Shown: positions 33,910-43,301, counted from the first letter of the stretch. The stretch is DNA of 47,126 nucleotides from Magnetospirillum sulfuroxidans (GCF_018224925.1 NZ_JAGTUF010000026.1:1-47126), one strand, 5' to 3'. Notes: generated by a model from the sequence alone, not told the origin. Program-made: numbers and translations.

Positions 33910-34745
33910 TGATCGGCGATACGTTCAAGGTCGCGTGCTTGCAGGTCAATGCCGGCACCGACATGGCGGAAAATATCGACACCGCCGCCCGGCTGTCGGT
34001 GGAGGCCCGCGCCGCCGGGGCCGAGCTGATCATGATGCCGGAAAACGTCGCCATGATGGAATGGGGGCGGACCAATATCGTCATGAAGGCGCAAGCCGAA
34101 GCCGAGCATCAGGCCCTGGCCGCCTTTCGCGAACTGGCCAAGGAATTGGGGTGCTGGCTGCACACCGGCACGTTGCATGTGTCGCAGGAGGGCGGCAAGG
34201 TCGCCAATCGTTCTTATGTCATCGACAAGAACGGCCTGATTTTGGGGCGTTACGACAAGATCCATATGTTCGATGTCGATCTGGGCGGGGGCGAAGCCTA
34301 TCGCGAATCGGCGACCTTTACCCCCGGCGATCGGGCAAGCATGGTGCGGTTGCCGTGGGGGCGGCTGGGATTGTCGGTGTGCTATGATTTGCGCTTTCCC
34401 CATCTGTACCGTGCCTACGCCAATGCGGGCGCCGATTTCCTGGCCATTCCCGCCGCTTTCACCCGCACCACCGGCAAGGCGCATTGGCATGTGTTGCTGC
34501 GGGCGCGGGCGATTGAAACCGGTTGCTATGTCTTTGCCCCGGCGCAATGCGGCAGCCACGCCAACAACCGCGAGACCTATGGTCACGCGCTGATCGTGTC
34601 GCCGTGGGGCGAGATTTTGGCCGATGGCCTGGAACGTCCCGGCTTTGTCATGGCCGAGGTTGACGTGCGCAAAGTGGCCGAGGCGCGCAAGATGATTCCC
34701 AGTCTTGATCACGACCGGGCCTTCATCGCCCCGGTGCGGGATTAA
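33909..34745 (+). CDS. Carbon-nitrogen hydrolase (nitrilase/Nit1-like amidase)
   Basis: This 278-residue protein of the nitrilase superfamily shows the Glu-Lys-Cys triad: Glu in MMPENVAMM, Lys in RYDKIHMFDVDL, and Cys in LSVCYDLRFPHL. The sequence closely resembles Nit1/NIT-type omega-amidase or deaminated-glutathione amidase. With grxC beside it, breakdown of deaminated glutathione is an attractive role. ATG 33909 overlaps the grxC stop by one base; GTG 33906 is possible. Its 3' end overlaps the convergent methyltransferase gene by 23 bp. Confidence 0.93.
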   Translation: MIGDTFKVACLQVNAGTDMAENIDTAARLSVEARAAGAELIMMPENVAMMEWGRTNIVMKAQAEAEHQALAAFRELAKELGCWLHTGTLHVSQEGGKVANRSYVIDKNGLILGRYDKIHMFDVDLGGGEAYRESATFTPGDRASMVRLPWGRLGLSVCYDLRFPHLYRAYANAGADFLAIPAAFTRTTGKAHWHVLLRARAIETGCYVFAPAQCGSHANNRETYGHALIVSPWGEILADGLERPGFVMAEVDVRKVAEARKMIPSLDHDRAFIAPVRD

Positions 34746-35265
34746 CGGCGACCGGGCCGGGGCCGTTGACGGCGCAGATGCGCTGGATCACGGCGGTTCC
34801 GGTGCTGCCATCCTCGTAGGCGACGATGGTCAGGCCGGCGCATTGTTCCAGCAATTCGCCGGGGCGCAGCAAATGCGCGGGATTGCGAGGGCGGCCAAAA
34901 GCCTCGTTGCCGGCAGCGAAGGTTTCGTAGATCAGCACGCCGTCGGCGGCCAGGGTTTGGCGGATGGCGGCGAATAACGGGCGCCACAGGTAATTGGTGA
35001 CGACGATCCCGGCGAAGCGTCGTTCGCCCAGCGGCCAGGGCGCGCCGCCTTCAAGGTCGGCGGCGATCACTTCGGCCCCGGTGGCCAGGGTGCTTTGGAC
35101 GACGTCTTGGTCAATGGCGGTGACCGGATGGCCGCGATCAAGGAACAGGCGGGAATGGCGGCCGCCGCCGCAAGCCAGATCAAGCACGGCCCCACCGGCC
35201 GGCACCAGCGGGGCGAAGCGCCGGACCCAGGCGGAAGCACTGGCGTTAGCGGAATCCTTACCCAT
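34723..35265 (-). CDS. Small class I SAM-dependent methyltransferase
   Basis: This 180-residue protein has motif I VLDLACGGGRHSRLF, VTAIDQD (acidic residue for the ribose) and a later GVLIYETFAAGNE block, as in TehB-like or UbiE-like small methyltransferases. No specific substrate can be read. ATG 35265 is preferred; ATG 35298 is in frame but overlaps the start codon of the divergent DUF1178 gene. It converges on the nitrilase gene with a 23-bp overlap at the 3' end. Confidence 0.88.
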   Translation of the reverse strand: MGKDSANASASAWVRRFAPLVPAGGAVLDLACGGGRHSRLFLDRGHPVTAIDQDVVQSTLATGAEVIAADLEGGAPWPLGERRFAGIVVTNYLWRPLFAAIRQTLAADGVLIYETFAAGNEAFGRPRNPAHLLRPGELLEQCAGLTIVAYEDGSTGTAVIQRICAVNGPGPVAVNPAPGR

Positions 35266-35296
35266 ATAATCTGCCCCGTAGCAAAGTTGGACGGCC

Positions 35297-35710
35297 ATGA
35301 TCCTGTTTCAGTTGCGTTGCGGCAAGGACCATCATTTCGACGCTTGGTTCCGCGACAATGCCGCCTTTCACTCCCAATCGGCCGCCGGTCAGATTGTTTG
35401 CCCGACCTGCGGTGACGACGGCGTGGAAAAGGCGATCATGGCCCCCCGCCTGAACCGGGCCACCGGCCAAGCCCTGGACGCCCCCGATGTCGCCCGCGCC
35501 ATGCGCCAAGCATTGGGTGAATTGCGCAAATCCGTGCAAGACAATTGCGATTACGTTGGCGAAAGCTTCCCCGAGGAAGCGCGGAAAATCCATTACGGCG
35601 AAGTCGAATCCCGCAACATTTATGGCGAAGCGAGCCGCGAACAGGCCGACGCGCTGGCCGAGGAAGGCATCAGCTTCCTGCCTATCCCCTGGGGCGCGGA
35701 CGAAAATTAG
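35297..35710 (+). CDS. DUF1178 family protein
   Basis: This 137-residue protein of the alphaproteobacterial DUF1178 family has the usual beginning MILFQLRCGKDHHFDAWF, a CPTCG zinc-like pair, and a conserved ending EEGISFLPIPW. Function is unknown; the family often lies next to the grxC-nitrilase pair, as here. The start ATG 35297 overlaps the alternative start of the divergent methyltransferase, so both promoters overlap. Confidence 0.95.
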   Translation: MILFQLRCGKDHHFDAWFRDNAAFHSQSAAGQIVCPTCGDDGVEKAIMAPRLNRATGQALDAPDVARAMRQALGELRKSVQDNCDYVGESFPEEARKIHYGEVESRNIYGEASREQADALAEEGISFLPIPWGADEN

Positions 35711-35731
35711 CGGGCCGGGCGCTTCCCCCGG

Positions 35732-37582
35732 CTATGCCTCCACCAATTCCGTTTCCAGGCGTTGTTGCAGCAACGCCGCCTCTTGCTGTTTGCGCCACAT
35801 ATCGGCATAGCGGCCATCTTGGGCGATCAGCTCGGCGTGGCGGCCGCGCTCGGCGATGCGGCCCTTGTCGAGCACGATGATTTCATCGGCATCGACCACG
35901 GTGGACAGGCGGTGGGCGATGACCAAGGTGGTGCGATCCTTGGAGACTTCGCGCAACGACGCCTGAATTTCCTTTTCCGTATGGGTGTCCAGGGCGCTGG
36001 TTGCTTCGTCGAACAGCAAAATCGCCGGGGATTTCAAGATGGTGCGGGCAATGGCGACCCGCTGCTTTTCGCCGCCGGATAGTTTCAGGCCGCGTTCCCC
36101 CACCTTGGTGTCATAGCCGTCGGGCAAGGTGTGGACGAAATCATGGATGCGGGCCAGTTTGGCCGCCTGCTCGATTTCGTCTTGGCTGGCGCCGGGGCGG
36201 CCATAGGCGATGTTGTAGCGGATGGAATCGTTGAACAGCACGGTGTCTTGCGGGACGATGCCGATGGCGGCGCGCAAGGAATCTTGGGTGACCGCGCGGA
36301 TATCTTGGCCGTCGATGCTGATGCCGCCGCCGGTAACGTCGTAAAAGCGGAACAACAGGCGCGAGATGGTGCTTTTGCCCGCCCCCGACGGACCGACGAT
36401 GGCCACGCTTTTTCCCGCCGGCACGGCGAAATCCACCCCTTGCAGGATCGGGCGGGACGGGTCATAGGCAAACAAGACGTTGTCAAAGCGGATCTCGCCG
36501 CCGGCCACCACCAAGGGTTTGGCGCTATCGTCATCCTTGATTTCGGCGTTTTCCGATAACAGGCGGAACATGGCCTCCATATCGGTCAGCGATTGCTTGA
36601 TCTCGCGGTAGACGAAGCCAAGGAAATTGAGCGGCAGGTACAACTGCACCAGATAGGCGTTGACCAGGACGAAATCGCCCAGGGTCAGGGTGCCGTCAAC
36701 CACTCCTTGCGCCGCCATGACCATGACGATGGTCAGACCGACGGCGATGATGGCGCCTTGGCCCATGTTCAGCAGGGCCAAGGTGACCTTGCTTTTCACC
36801 GCCGCCTGTTCATAGCGGGCCAAGGCCTTGTCGTAACGCGCCGCCTCGTGCGTTTCGTTGCCGAAATACTTGACGGTCTCGAAGTTGAGCAGCGAATCGA
36901 TGGCCTTGGTGCTGGCTTCCGAATCGGTTTCATTCATGGCGCGGCGGTACTTGGTCCGCCATTCGGTCACCGTCAGGGTATAGGCGATGTACAAGGCGAT
37001 GGTGCCGAAGGTGACCAGGGCGAAGCGGGAATCGTACAGCGTCCACAGCACCACGGTGACCATGCCGATTTCCAAAAGCGTCGGCAGAATGTTGAACAGC
37101 ATGAAATTCAGCAGGAATTCAATGCCCTTGGTCCCGCGTTCGATGGCGCGTGAGACGCCGCCGGTCTGGCGGTCCAGGTGAAAGCGCAGCGCCAAGCCGT
37201 GCAGATGGCGGAAGACGCGCAGGCCAACCGAGCGGATGGCGCGCTGGCCGACGCGGGCAAAGGCGATGTCGCGGGCTTCGGAAAACACCCCGGAAAGGAC
37301 GCGGGCGCCGCCATAGGTCAGCAATAGCAGCACCGGCACGGCGATCATCGCCTGGGTCGGGGTGATGGTCAGCGCATCCACCGCTTGTTTGTACAAGATC
37401 GGCACCAGCACGGTGATGATCTTGGCCAGGGCCAGGAACACCATGGCGGCGCTGACCCTGATGCGCAAATCCTTGGATTCCTTGGGCCAAAGATAGGGCA
37501 GCAGGGTGCGGATGGTGTTCAAATCGTTCCGGCGGCCCGTTTGGGCGGTGCGGATGTTGGTGGAGGGTTCTCGGCGTCGCAT
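35732..37582 (-). CDS. ABC transporter, Atm1/HMT1-like half-exporter
   Basis: This 616-residue fused permease-ATPase has six membrane helices (residues about 40-330) and a nucleotide-binding domain with Walker A GPSGAGKST, the signature LSGGEKQRVAIA, Walker B ILLFDEATSALD and the H-loop AHRLS. The TM-domain blocks RAIERGTKGIEFLL and DSLLNFETVKYFGNE mark the Atm1/HMT1 group, which exports glutathione conjugates or Fe-S-related thiol compounds. Minus strand; its 3' end converges on DUF1178 with a 21-bp gap. Confidence 0.95.
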   Translation of the reverse strand: MRRREPSTNIRTAQTGRRNDLNTIRTLLPYLWPKESKDLRIRVSAAMVFLALAKIITVLVPILYKQAVDALTITPTQAMIAVPVLLLLTYGGARVLSGVFSEARDIAFARVGQRAIRSVGLRVFRHLHGLALRFHLDRQTGGVSRAIERGTKGIEFLLNFMLFNILPTLLEIGMVTVVLWTLYDSRFALVTFGTIALYIAYTLTVTEWRTKYRRAMNETDSEASTKAIDSLLNFETVKYFGNETHEAARYDKALARYEQAAVKSKVTLALLNMGQGAIIAVGLTIVMVMAAQGVVDGTLTLGDFVLVNAYLVQLYLPLNFLGFVYREIKQSLTDMEAMFRLLSENAEIKDDDSAKPLVVAGGEIRFDNVLFAYDPSRPILQGVDFAVPAGKSVAIVGPSGAGKSTISRLLFRFYDVTGGGISIDGQDIRAVTQDSLRAAIGIVPQDTVLFNDSIRYNIAYGRPGASQDEIEQAAKLARIHDFVHTLPDGYDTKVGERGLKLSGGEKQRVAIARTILKSPAILLFDEATSALDTHTEKEIQASLREVSKDRTTLVIAHRLSTVVDADEIIVLDKGRIAERGRHAELIAQDGRYADMWRKQQEAALLQQRLETELVEA

Positions 37583-37678
37583 CGCTTTAAGATGGGGGAA
37601 GAAAAAAAATGTGCAACAGCGCGCTAACGCACAGGCGCCGCCGTTGCTCCGCGATTATCGCCTGTTTATTCTGTCGCC

Positions 37679-39001
37679 ATGCGTCATCCCACCATGCTTC
37701 AGACCGGCGACATCGATTGGAAGGCTATTCGCGTGCTGTTGTTCAGCGGCGACGATGCGTTCCGCTTTCTCGTGCGGCAAACCTTTCGCAAACTCAATGT
37801 GCGGGAAATCCTGTCGACCAGCGTCTCGGCCGATGCGACGCCGATGATGGGGCAGGCTCCCGACATTGCCTTGCTTGATCCCGATGGCGACTTGGCCATG
37901 GCCGAGGCTTTCTTGCAGCGGGTCCGCAAAGCCGATGTCGAGATGCCGGTGTTGCTGGTGGGGGCCAGCACCGACAAGCCGATGCTGGCGCGTCTGCTGC
38001 CGCTGGGATTAGAGGGAATCGTACCCAAGCGGGTGTCGGGACACGAATTGACCCATCGGGTCGGCGAGACCTTGAAAAAACCCAAGCGCATGGCTGTTCC
38101 CGTCGTTCAGCCGGTGTCGCCGCTGGATCTGCCGGTGGTGCAGGCGTCGCCGCCACCACCGCCACCACCAGCGCCAGCGCCGCCGGTTCCCGTCACGGTT
38201 GGGACGGTGGAAATTCCCGCTTGTGCCAATCCCGTTTTGCCGGCCGCTTTGGCCCCCGCGGCGCGCTCGGCCGGGTATGTGCCGCCGCCGTCACTGGTGG
38301 GGCGGCGGGGCGGCGGCAAGCTTGACGATGGCGATATCGTCGCCGGTCAAGCCTCGGTCAAACGCGATTACGCCCTGGTTGACGACGAAGACGATGCAGC
38401 CCGGCGTTTGGCGGAAAAGCGCAAGGCGCGGTGGTTGGAGGAATTGGCGCGGCAAGGCAAGACGCCGAAAAAAGGCAAGGATGTCGCCGCCTTGGATGTG
38501 TCCGCCATTGTCGCCGCCCATGCCTTGTGGCTGGTCAGCCAGGGGGGGGACGGACAACGGGCGGTGTTCAACACGATGGATTTGGGCGGGGCTGATTTAT
38601 CGGGGGCGGTGCTGGCCAACGCGTCATTCCGCCAGACCGATCTGTCCGATGCATATCTCGCCCAATCGCGCCTGGATGGGGCCGATTTCCGCTATGCGGT
38701 ATTGGCGGCGGCGCAGATAAGCGGGGCCAATCTGGGGGTGGCGCAATTGCGCCATGCCGATCTGCGGCTGGCCAATCTGGAAGGGGCTTCCTTGCGCGGC
38801 GCCGATTTATCGGGTGGGCGGCTGGCGGGGGCCAAACTGGCCGGCGCCGATTTTGCCGGGGCGGTTTTGATGGGCTGCGATCTGCGCGCGGCGGATCTGT
38901 CCAAGGTGGAAAACCTGACCCAAGGACAAGTGGAAAAGACCTTGTGCGATCTGGAAACAAGATTGCCTCCAGGTCTCATCCGCCCGGTTAAGGATACCTG
39001 A
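37679..39001 (+). CDS. Receiver-domain protein with C-terminal pentapeptide repeats
   Basis: This 440-residue protein has three parts. The first (about 16-140) is a receiver fold with GDD (acid pocket near 24-26), LLDPDGD (candidate phospho-Asp67) and a VPKRVS with the conserved Lys. A Pro-rich linker follows (about 145-185), then a helical region with a KRKARWLEELARQGKTPKK block. The C-terminus (about 300-410) is a run of pentapeptide repeats of A(D/N)LxG type (GADLSGAVL, RHADLRLANLEGASLRGADL). These fold as a right-handed beta-helix and can mimic DNA or bind proteins. A histidine kinase gene starts 84 bp downstream and may be the partner. Confidence 0.88.
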   Translation: MRHPTMLQTGDIDWKAIRVLLFSGDDAFRFLVRQTFRKLNVREILSTSVSADATPMMGQAPDIALLDPDGDLAMAEAFLQRVRKADVEMPVLLVGASTDKPMLARLLPLGLEGIVPKRVSGHELTHRVGETLKKPKRMAVPVVQPVSPLDLPVVQASPPPPPPPAPAPPVPVTVGTVEIPACANPVLPAALAPAARSAGYVPPPSLVGRRGGGKLDDGDIVAGQASVKRDYALVDDEDDAARRLAEKRKARWLEELARQGKTPKKGKDVAALDVSAIVAAHALWLVSQGGDGQRAVFNTMDLGGADLSGAVLANASFRQTDLSDAYLAQSRLDGADFRYAVLAAAQISGANLGVAQLRHADLRLANLEGASLRGADLSGGRLAGAKLAGADFAGAVLMGCDLRAADLSKVENLTQGQVEKTLCDLETRLPPGLIRPVKDT

Positions 39002-39085
39002 AAATCCCATAATATATCTGTCCAAATCTCCAGATCTTCCGCGTATGCTGTGCCTAACGGAGAGCGGTTTTTTTGGGGGATTTGA

Positions 39086-40786
39086 TTGGCACCAGTGGAC
39101 GCCGAGCGTCTGCGTCGGGTGATCGTGACCTATGCCACCTTGGCCATGGTGACGATTGGCGTCGTCGTTGCGGGATTGGCTATCACGCCGTTGGCGCTGC
39201 GCCTGCGCGAGGATGCGCTGGCGGCCTTGCGGCATGAGTTGACGCTTAAGGTCATGGCTGGCGGCGAAGTGGTCAGCCGCGCCGCCAATCTGGCCCAGCA
39301 AGTGACCAGCCGCACGGTGATCCGGCAAAAGCTGGAAAGCTATAACCAGGGCGATGTCGGGCTTGAGGAATTGCGGGAATTCACCGGCGACAAGCTGGCC
39401 GACGCTCTTAATCTGTCGCCCGATCTGATCGGGATTGTCCGTATCGCCGCCGATGGTCAGCGCGTCGCCGTATTGGGCAAGGTCGCCGGAGCAGAGACGT
39501 TGTCGCCGCTGACCGTGCCGCGGCTGACCATCGCCTTGGCCCGTGGCGAGGCAGGCCCGGTGCTGGTGGTGGCGGCCCCCATCGTTGGCCGTGGCGGCAC
39601 TTTGGCTGGCACCGATCTGGTGGTTGTGTCCGCCGCGTCGCTGCATGCCATCGTGGACGAAGTCCGGGCCTTGCGCGGCCGCACCCAGGCGGCGCTGATC
39701 GATCTGGCGGCGCCAAGCCGGGTGGCCTTGGCCTCGGACGACAATTTCACGCTTGATGATGCCGACGTGGTTCTGATCGGACAGGCGCTGGATGGCCAAC
39801 AGGTTGTCATGGGCGAACATGGCAGCCTGATCGCCACCGCCGCCGCCTTGCCCGGCACCCGCTGGGCCTTGCTGTTGCGCATGCCGGCGCGGGAAGCGAC
39901 CTCGGCGGTGGATAATCTGCTGATCTGGGTGACGCTGGCGGCCCTGGTGGTCATTGGCTTGGGGGTATTGGGGCTGCGGAAGGTGTTGCAGCCCTTGACC
40001 GGGGTCTTCATCGTCCAATCCGCCGACATGAGCCGGCAAATCGCCGAATTGCGCCAAATTCAGGCCGATTTGGCGACAAAAAGCCATGATCTCGCCCTTT
40101 CGAATGCCGAATTGCAGGAATATGCCTATGCGGCGTCGCACGATCTGCAAGAACCGGTGCGCACCATCATCGGTTTCGCCCAATTGCTGTCGCGGCGCTA
40201 TCGCACGCAGATGGGGCCGGAAGCCGACGAATTCATCGATTTCATCGTTGAAGGGGCAGAGCGCATGCGCCGACAGATCAACGATCTGTTGGCCTATGCC
40301 CGGTTAGGCCGCAGCGATCCGGTGTTCGAGCCGGTGGACATGAACAAGGTGGCGGCAGAGGTGCGTCATGCTTTGCTGGGGGCGATCGAAGCCAGCGGCG
40401 CGGTCATCGAAGTGGCTTCATTGCCGACGGTCAAGGGCGGGCACGAGGCATTGTCGCGGCTGTTGCAGAATCTGATCGGCAATGCGTTGAAATTCAGCCA
40501 GCCCGGTCAGCCCCCCCATATCGAGATCAGCGCCAGTGTCGATGCTCATTGGGCGGAATTTCGGGTTCGCGATCACGGGATCGGCATCGCCCCGGAATAT
40601 CACGACCGCATTTTCCGCATGTTCGAGCGTCTGCATCCGCGCGGTCAGTACGAGGGCAGCGGTATCGGTCTGGCCATCTGCCGCAAGGTGGTGGATTTGC
40701 ATGGTGGCCGTATCTGGCTGGAATCCAATCCGGGCGAAGGCTGCACCTTCCATTTCCTGCTGCCCTTGGCGCAACAGCGGCCATGA
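39086..40786 (+). CDS. Sensor histidine kinase
   Basis: This 566-residue membrane kinase has an N-terminal helix (LAMVTIGVVVAGLAITPLAL), a periplasmic Cache-like sensor (about 40-280) and a second helix (LIWVTLAALVVIGLGVLGL). A short coil leads to a phytochrome-type HisKA (SHDLQEPVRTI, phospho-His352) and HATPase (NALKFS, DHGIGIAP, GSGIGLAIC). The start is TTG 39086 after a GGGGGA element; other starts are further inside. It follows the receiver-pentapeptide gene by 84 bp, likely as one unit. No receiver is attached. Confidence 0.92.
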   Translation: MAPVDAERLRRVIVTYATLAMVTIGVVVAGLAITPLALRLREDALAALRHELTLKVMAGGEVVSRAANLAQQVTSRTVIRQKLESYNQGDVGLEELREFTGDKLADALNLSPDLIGIVRIAADGQRVAVLGKVAGAETLSPLTVPRLTIALARGEAGPVLVVAAPIVGRGGTLAGTDLVVVSAASLHAIVDEVRALRGRTQAALIDLAAPSRVALASDDNFTLDDADVVLIGQALDGQQVVMGEHGSLIATAAALPGTRWALLLRMPAREATSAVDNLLIWVTLAALVVIGLGVLGLRKVLQPLTGVFIVQSADMSRQIAELRQIQADLATKSHDLALSNAELQEYAYAASHDLQEPVRTIIGFAQLLSRRYRTQMGPEADEFIDFIVEGAERMRRQINDLLAYARLGRSDPVFEPVDMNKVAAEVRHALLGAIEASGAVIEVASLPTVKGGHEALSRLLQNLIGNALKFSQPGQPPHIEISASVDAHWAEFRVRDHGIGIAPEYHDRIFRMFERLHPRGQYEGSGIGLAICRKVVDLHGGRIWLESNPGEGCTFHFLLPLAQQRP

Positions 40787-40820
40787 TCCCGGCCCCCCTT
40801 GGGGGATCGGCGCGCCCGCA

Positions 40821-42509
40821 TCAGGCCTCGATGCGGGTTGGGCCGGTGTCGTCGGTGCGGATGTCAATCCAGCGACCGCCGGATTGAAAGGCGACGGTGC
40901 CCTTGGTGCCGACCATGTCGCTGGCCTGGGTAAAGATGGACATGATGTCCATGCGCACGGCTTGCGGCAGCGGCGCGCCGGTGCGGATGATCAGATCGAA
41001 CAATTTGTCTTCGCGCCGGACCAGCCCGTCCAGTTGCAGCCGGCCCAGGTTGGACAGGTTGAAATCCAAGATAAAGCGGCGATCATTGCCGGTGCCGCCG
41101 GCCTTGCGCTTTTGTTCGTCGGTGCCGGCGCCGCGCACGAACAGGCGGATGGGGTCGATATGAGCGCCGTGGGAAAACGGCATGGTGTGCAAACGCCACT
41201 CGCCGCCGCCGACAGGGCGACCGGCATCTTCGGCCAGGGATGACAGATCCGATTTCAGCCGATCGACCAGATCGCGGCGGCCGGCCTTGTCCAAGGCCTT
41301 TGACGGGCCATCGCCGATAATCGCCTTGGTGTCGTTGCTGCGCATGGCGCCGGTAAAGGCGACCATGGCGGCGGCCAGACGCGGCCCCGCCGCCGGAATG
41401 GTCCGCATCATCAGGTCCAGCGCTTGGCGATCATTGGCGGCCAGGGTGTCCATGGCCTCGGTCAGGGCTGGCCAGCCCTGCGGGGTCAGCCCTTCGGGCC
41501 GCGTATTGGGCAAGGTTGGCGGCGTGGTCGGCGTGGATGGCGGGGCCACCACTTCCAGTCTGATGACGCTGCCTACCGGCACCGCTCCGGCGGTGGGCAA
41601 GGCGATGGTGCCGATCGGGGTGGTCAGCACCGCTTGGCCGCCGGGCGGATGCGAGGCGACGGTGCCGTTAAGCAAGGTGGTCGGGGCGGTGGCGGCCGGC
41701 GCGCTGATGGGCAGCGGTGGCGCCGCCGTTCCCGTCGGCAAGGGCGCGGTCGGCACCGGATTGCCGAGTTTATGCGCCGCCATTTGCTGCGCCGCATTGG
41801 CCCCGACAGCGGATGGTCCGACCGGATTCGGCGGCGTGGTGGGAAGGGCTGGCTCGATGCCGGCGATGCGCACCGTCAATTGGGTGCCGGGGGGCAGATT
41901 GGCGGGCAGGGCGGAAGTGCCGGCCATGCCCGCGCTGGGGGCTTGCCCCGGAAGCTGGGCCGGACGGATGATGGTGGCGACAATGCCGGGCGGTCCGGGA
42001 ATGGCCTGGGTCGTGGGCGCGGCGGCGTGGCCGATGCCGGTCTGGCCACCGGGATGGGCGGCGGCCCCGCCCGCCCCTGGTGACGCGGCGCCAAGGCCGG
42101 GATTGCCCAAAATAGGCCCCCCCAGAATCGCCCCCCCCAGAATAGGCCCCCCCAAAACACCGCTGCCGGTCATGCCGGGGAAGGTCACGCCGGCCAGGGG
42201 GCGGCCGTTGATGGATAACAGATTAAGGGCGGGGCCGGTGGCGGTGCCGCCAACCTGGAGCAACAGACGCGCGCCTTCGGGGATTGGCGGCAAGGTGGCT
42301 GGGGGCAGCACCTTTAATTGCAGCGGACCGCTGGCGGTCATCACTTCCAGCACGCCCTTATTCGCCCGCGCCTGGGCCACCGCCTCGATCATGCTGCCCA
42401 GGGGCAAGTCTTGCAGGGCCTTGACGTCGGCCACCGCCGTCACCACCACCGCGCCGCCGCCGCTGGATTGCGGCATGGGCGGGGCCGAGGGAGGGACGAC
42501 GCTGGACAT
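40821..42509 (-). CDS. FliK-like flagellar protein, Pro/Gly-rich
   Basis: This 562-residue protein begins with a conserved block (VKALQDLPLGSMIEAV), has a long low-complexity Gly/Pro/Ala-rich middle, and a folded C-terminal domain (RFILDFNLSNLGRLQLDGLV). The C-terminal LGRLQLDG block resembles the FliK hook-length control domain. The gene lies at the end of the flhA-flhF-flhG operon, with 3 bp to flhG. Hook-length control is therefore likely but not certain. Three C-runs at 42117-42153 encode the GGPILGGAILGGPILG stretch. Confidence 0.7.
   Translation of the reverse strand: MSSVVPPSAPPMPQSSGGGAVVVTAVADVKALQDLPLGSMIEAVAQARANKGVLEVMTASGPLQLKVLPPATLPPIPEGARLLLQVGGTATGPALNLLSINGRPLAGVTFPGMTGSGVLGGPILGGAILGGPILGNPGLGAASPGAGGAAAHPGGQTGIGHAAAPTTQAIPGPPGIVATIIRPAQLPGQAPSAGMAGTSALPANLPPGTQLTVRIAGIEPALPTTPPNPVGPSAVGANAAQQMAAHKLGNPVPTAPLPTGTAAPPLPISAPAATAPTTLLNGTVASHPPGGQAVLTTPIGTIALPTAGAVPVGSVIRLEVVAPPSTPTTPPTLPNTRPEGLTPQGWPALTEAMDTLAANDRQALDLMMRTIPAAGPRLAAAMVAFTGAMRSNDTKAIIGDGPSKALDKAGRRDLVDRLKSDLSSLAEDAGRPVGGGEWRLHTMPFSHGAHIDPIRLFVRGAGTDEQKRKAGGTGNDRRFILDFNLSNLGRLQLDGLVRREDKLFDLIIRTGAPLPQAVRMDIMSIFTQASDMVGTKGTVAFQSGGRWIDIRTDDTGPTRIEA
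42117..42153. repeat. Three poly-C tracts in tandem in the FliK-like gene
   Basis: Runs of 7, 8 and 7 cytosines (42117-42123, 42131-42138, 42147-42153) are separated by AGAATCG and AGAATAGG. On the coding strand they are poly-G runs encoding Gly-Gly pairs in a 5-residue repeat. Such tracts are prone to slipped-strand mispairing and could shift the frame. As given, the frame is intact. Confidence 0.9.
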
Positions 42510-42512
42510 GGG

Positions 42513-43301
42513 TCAGGACCGCAGCAGACGCTCGACGATGGCTTCCACGTCGGCGGCGGCTTCGGAATTGGGGGATCGGATCAGGATCGGCGTCTGATTG
42601 CGGATGGCTTCGCGCACTTTCAGGTCGCGGCGGATGACCCCGGCCAAGGCCGGGCTGATCTTTAGGAAGCCTTCGCAGGCCTTGAGCAAGGTGTTGTAGA
42701 TGCGTTCGCCTTCCCGCGTTGAATTGGCCATGTTGACGACGATGCGCATATCGGTGCCCGGCCGCTCCAATTGCGTGACCTTGATGAAGGCATAGGCGTC
42801 GGTCAACGAGGTCGGCTCGTCGGTGGTGACCACCAAGATGGTGCCGGCCTGATTGGCGAAATTGCGGGTGGTCTTTTCCACGCCGGCACCGAGATCGACG
42901 ATGACCTTGTCATAGGAATTGGACAAGACGACCAGATCGTCGCCCAGCATTTGCAGCCGCGACAACGGAATATTGGCCAAGGTGCCGCTGCCCGAACGCC
43001 CGGCAAGGATGTCGAAACCGCCCTCGGTAAAGGGGACGCAGGCCTGGTTCAAGGTCATGCGACCGGCGACGACACTGCCCAGATCGCTTTTCGGCATCTG
43101 CCCGAGCTGGATATCGACATTGGCCAATCCCAGATCGCCGTCGAACAGCAGAACCTTGCGCCCGGCCCGCGCCAGCGCGTGCGCCAGGGTGATGGAAAAC
43201 CAGGTCTTGCCGACGCCGCCCTTGCCCGAGGCGACGGCCATGATGTTGCGGCCCTTGGCGCGCGGCGCGGGACGGGGCGCCAAGGAAGGGATATCGCTCA
43301 T
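42513..43301 (-). CDS. flhG: MinD-like flagellar number regulator FlhG (FleN)
   Basis: This 262-residue ParA/MinD-type ATPase has the deviant Walker A GKGGVGKTW, the switch motif LFDGDLGLANVD and VIVDLGAG. It controls how many flagella are built, acting with FlhF at the cell pole. A C-terminal amphipathic helix (VEAIVERLLRS) probably gives membrane contact. ATG 43301 overlaps the flhF stop as ATGA, the usual arrangement; a longer frame reaches 43442 but overlaps flhF. Confidence 0.95.
   Translation of the reverse strand: MSDIPSLAPRPAPRAKGRNIMAVASGKGGVGKTWFSITLAHALARAGRKVLLFDGDLGLANVDIQLGQMPKSDLGSVVAGRMTLNQACVPFTEGGFDILAGRSGSGTLANIPLSRLQMLGDDLVVLSNSYDKVIVDLGAGVEKTTRNFANQAGTILVVTTDEPTSLTDAYAFIKVTQLERPGTDMRIVVNMANSTREGERIYNTLLKACEGFLKISPALAGVIRRDLKVREAIRNQTPILIRSPNSEAAADVEAIVERLLRS

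Noticed and set aside
38807-40183. Minus-strand 458-residue frame opposite the histidine kinase
   Set aside because: Shadow of a real kinase gene; no motif and a Gln/Gly/His-rich translation.
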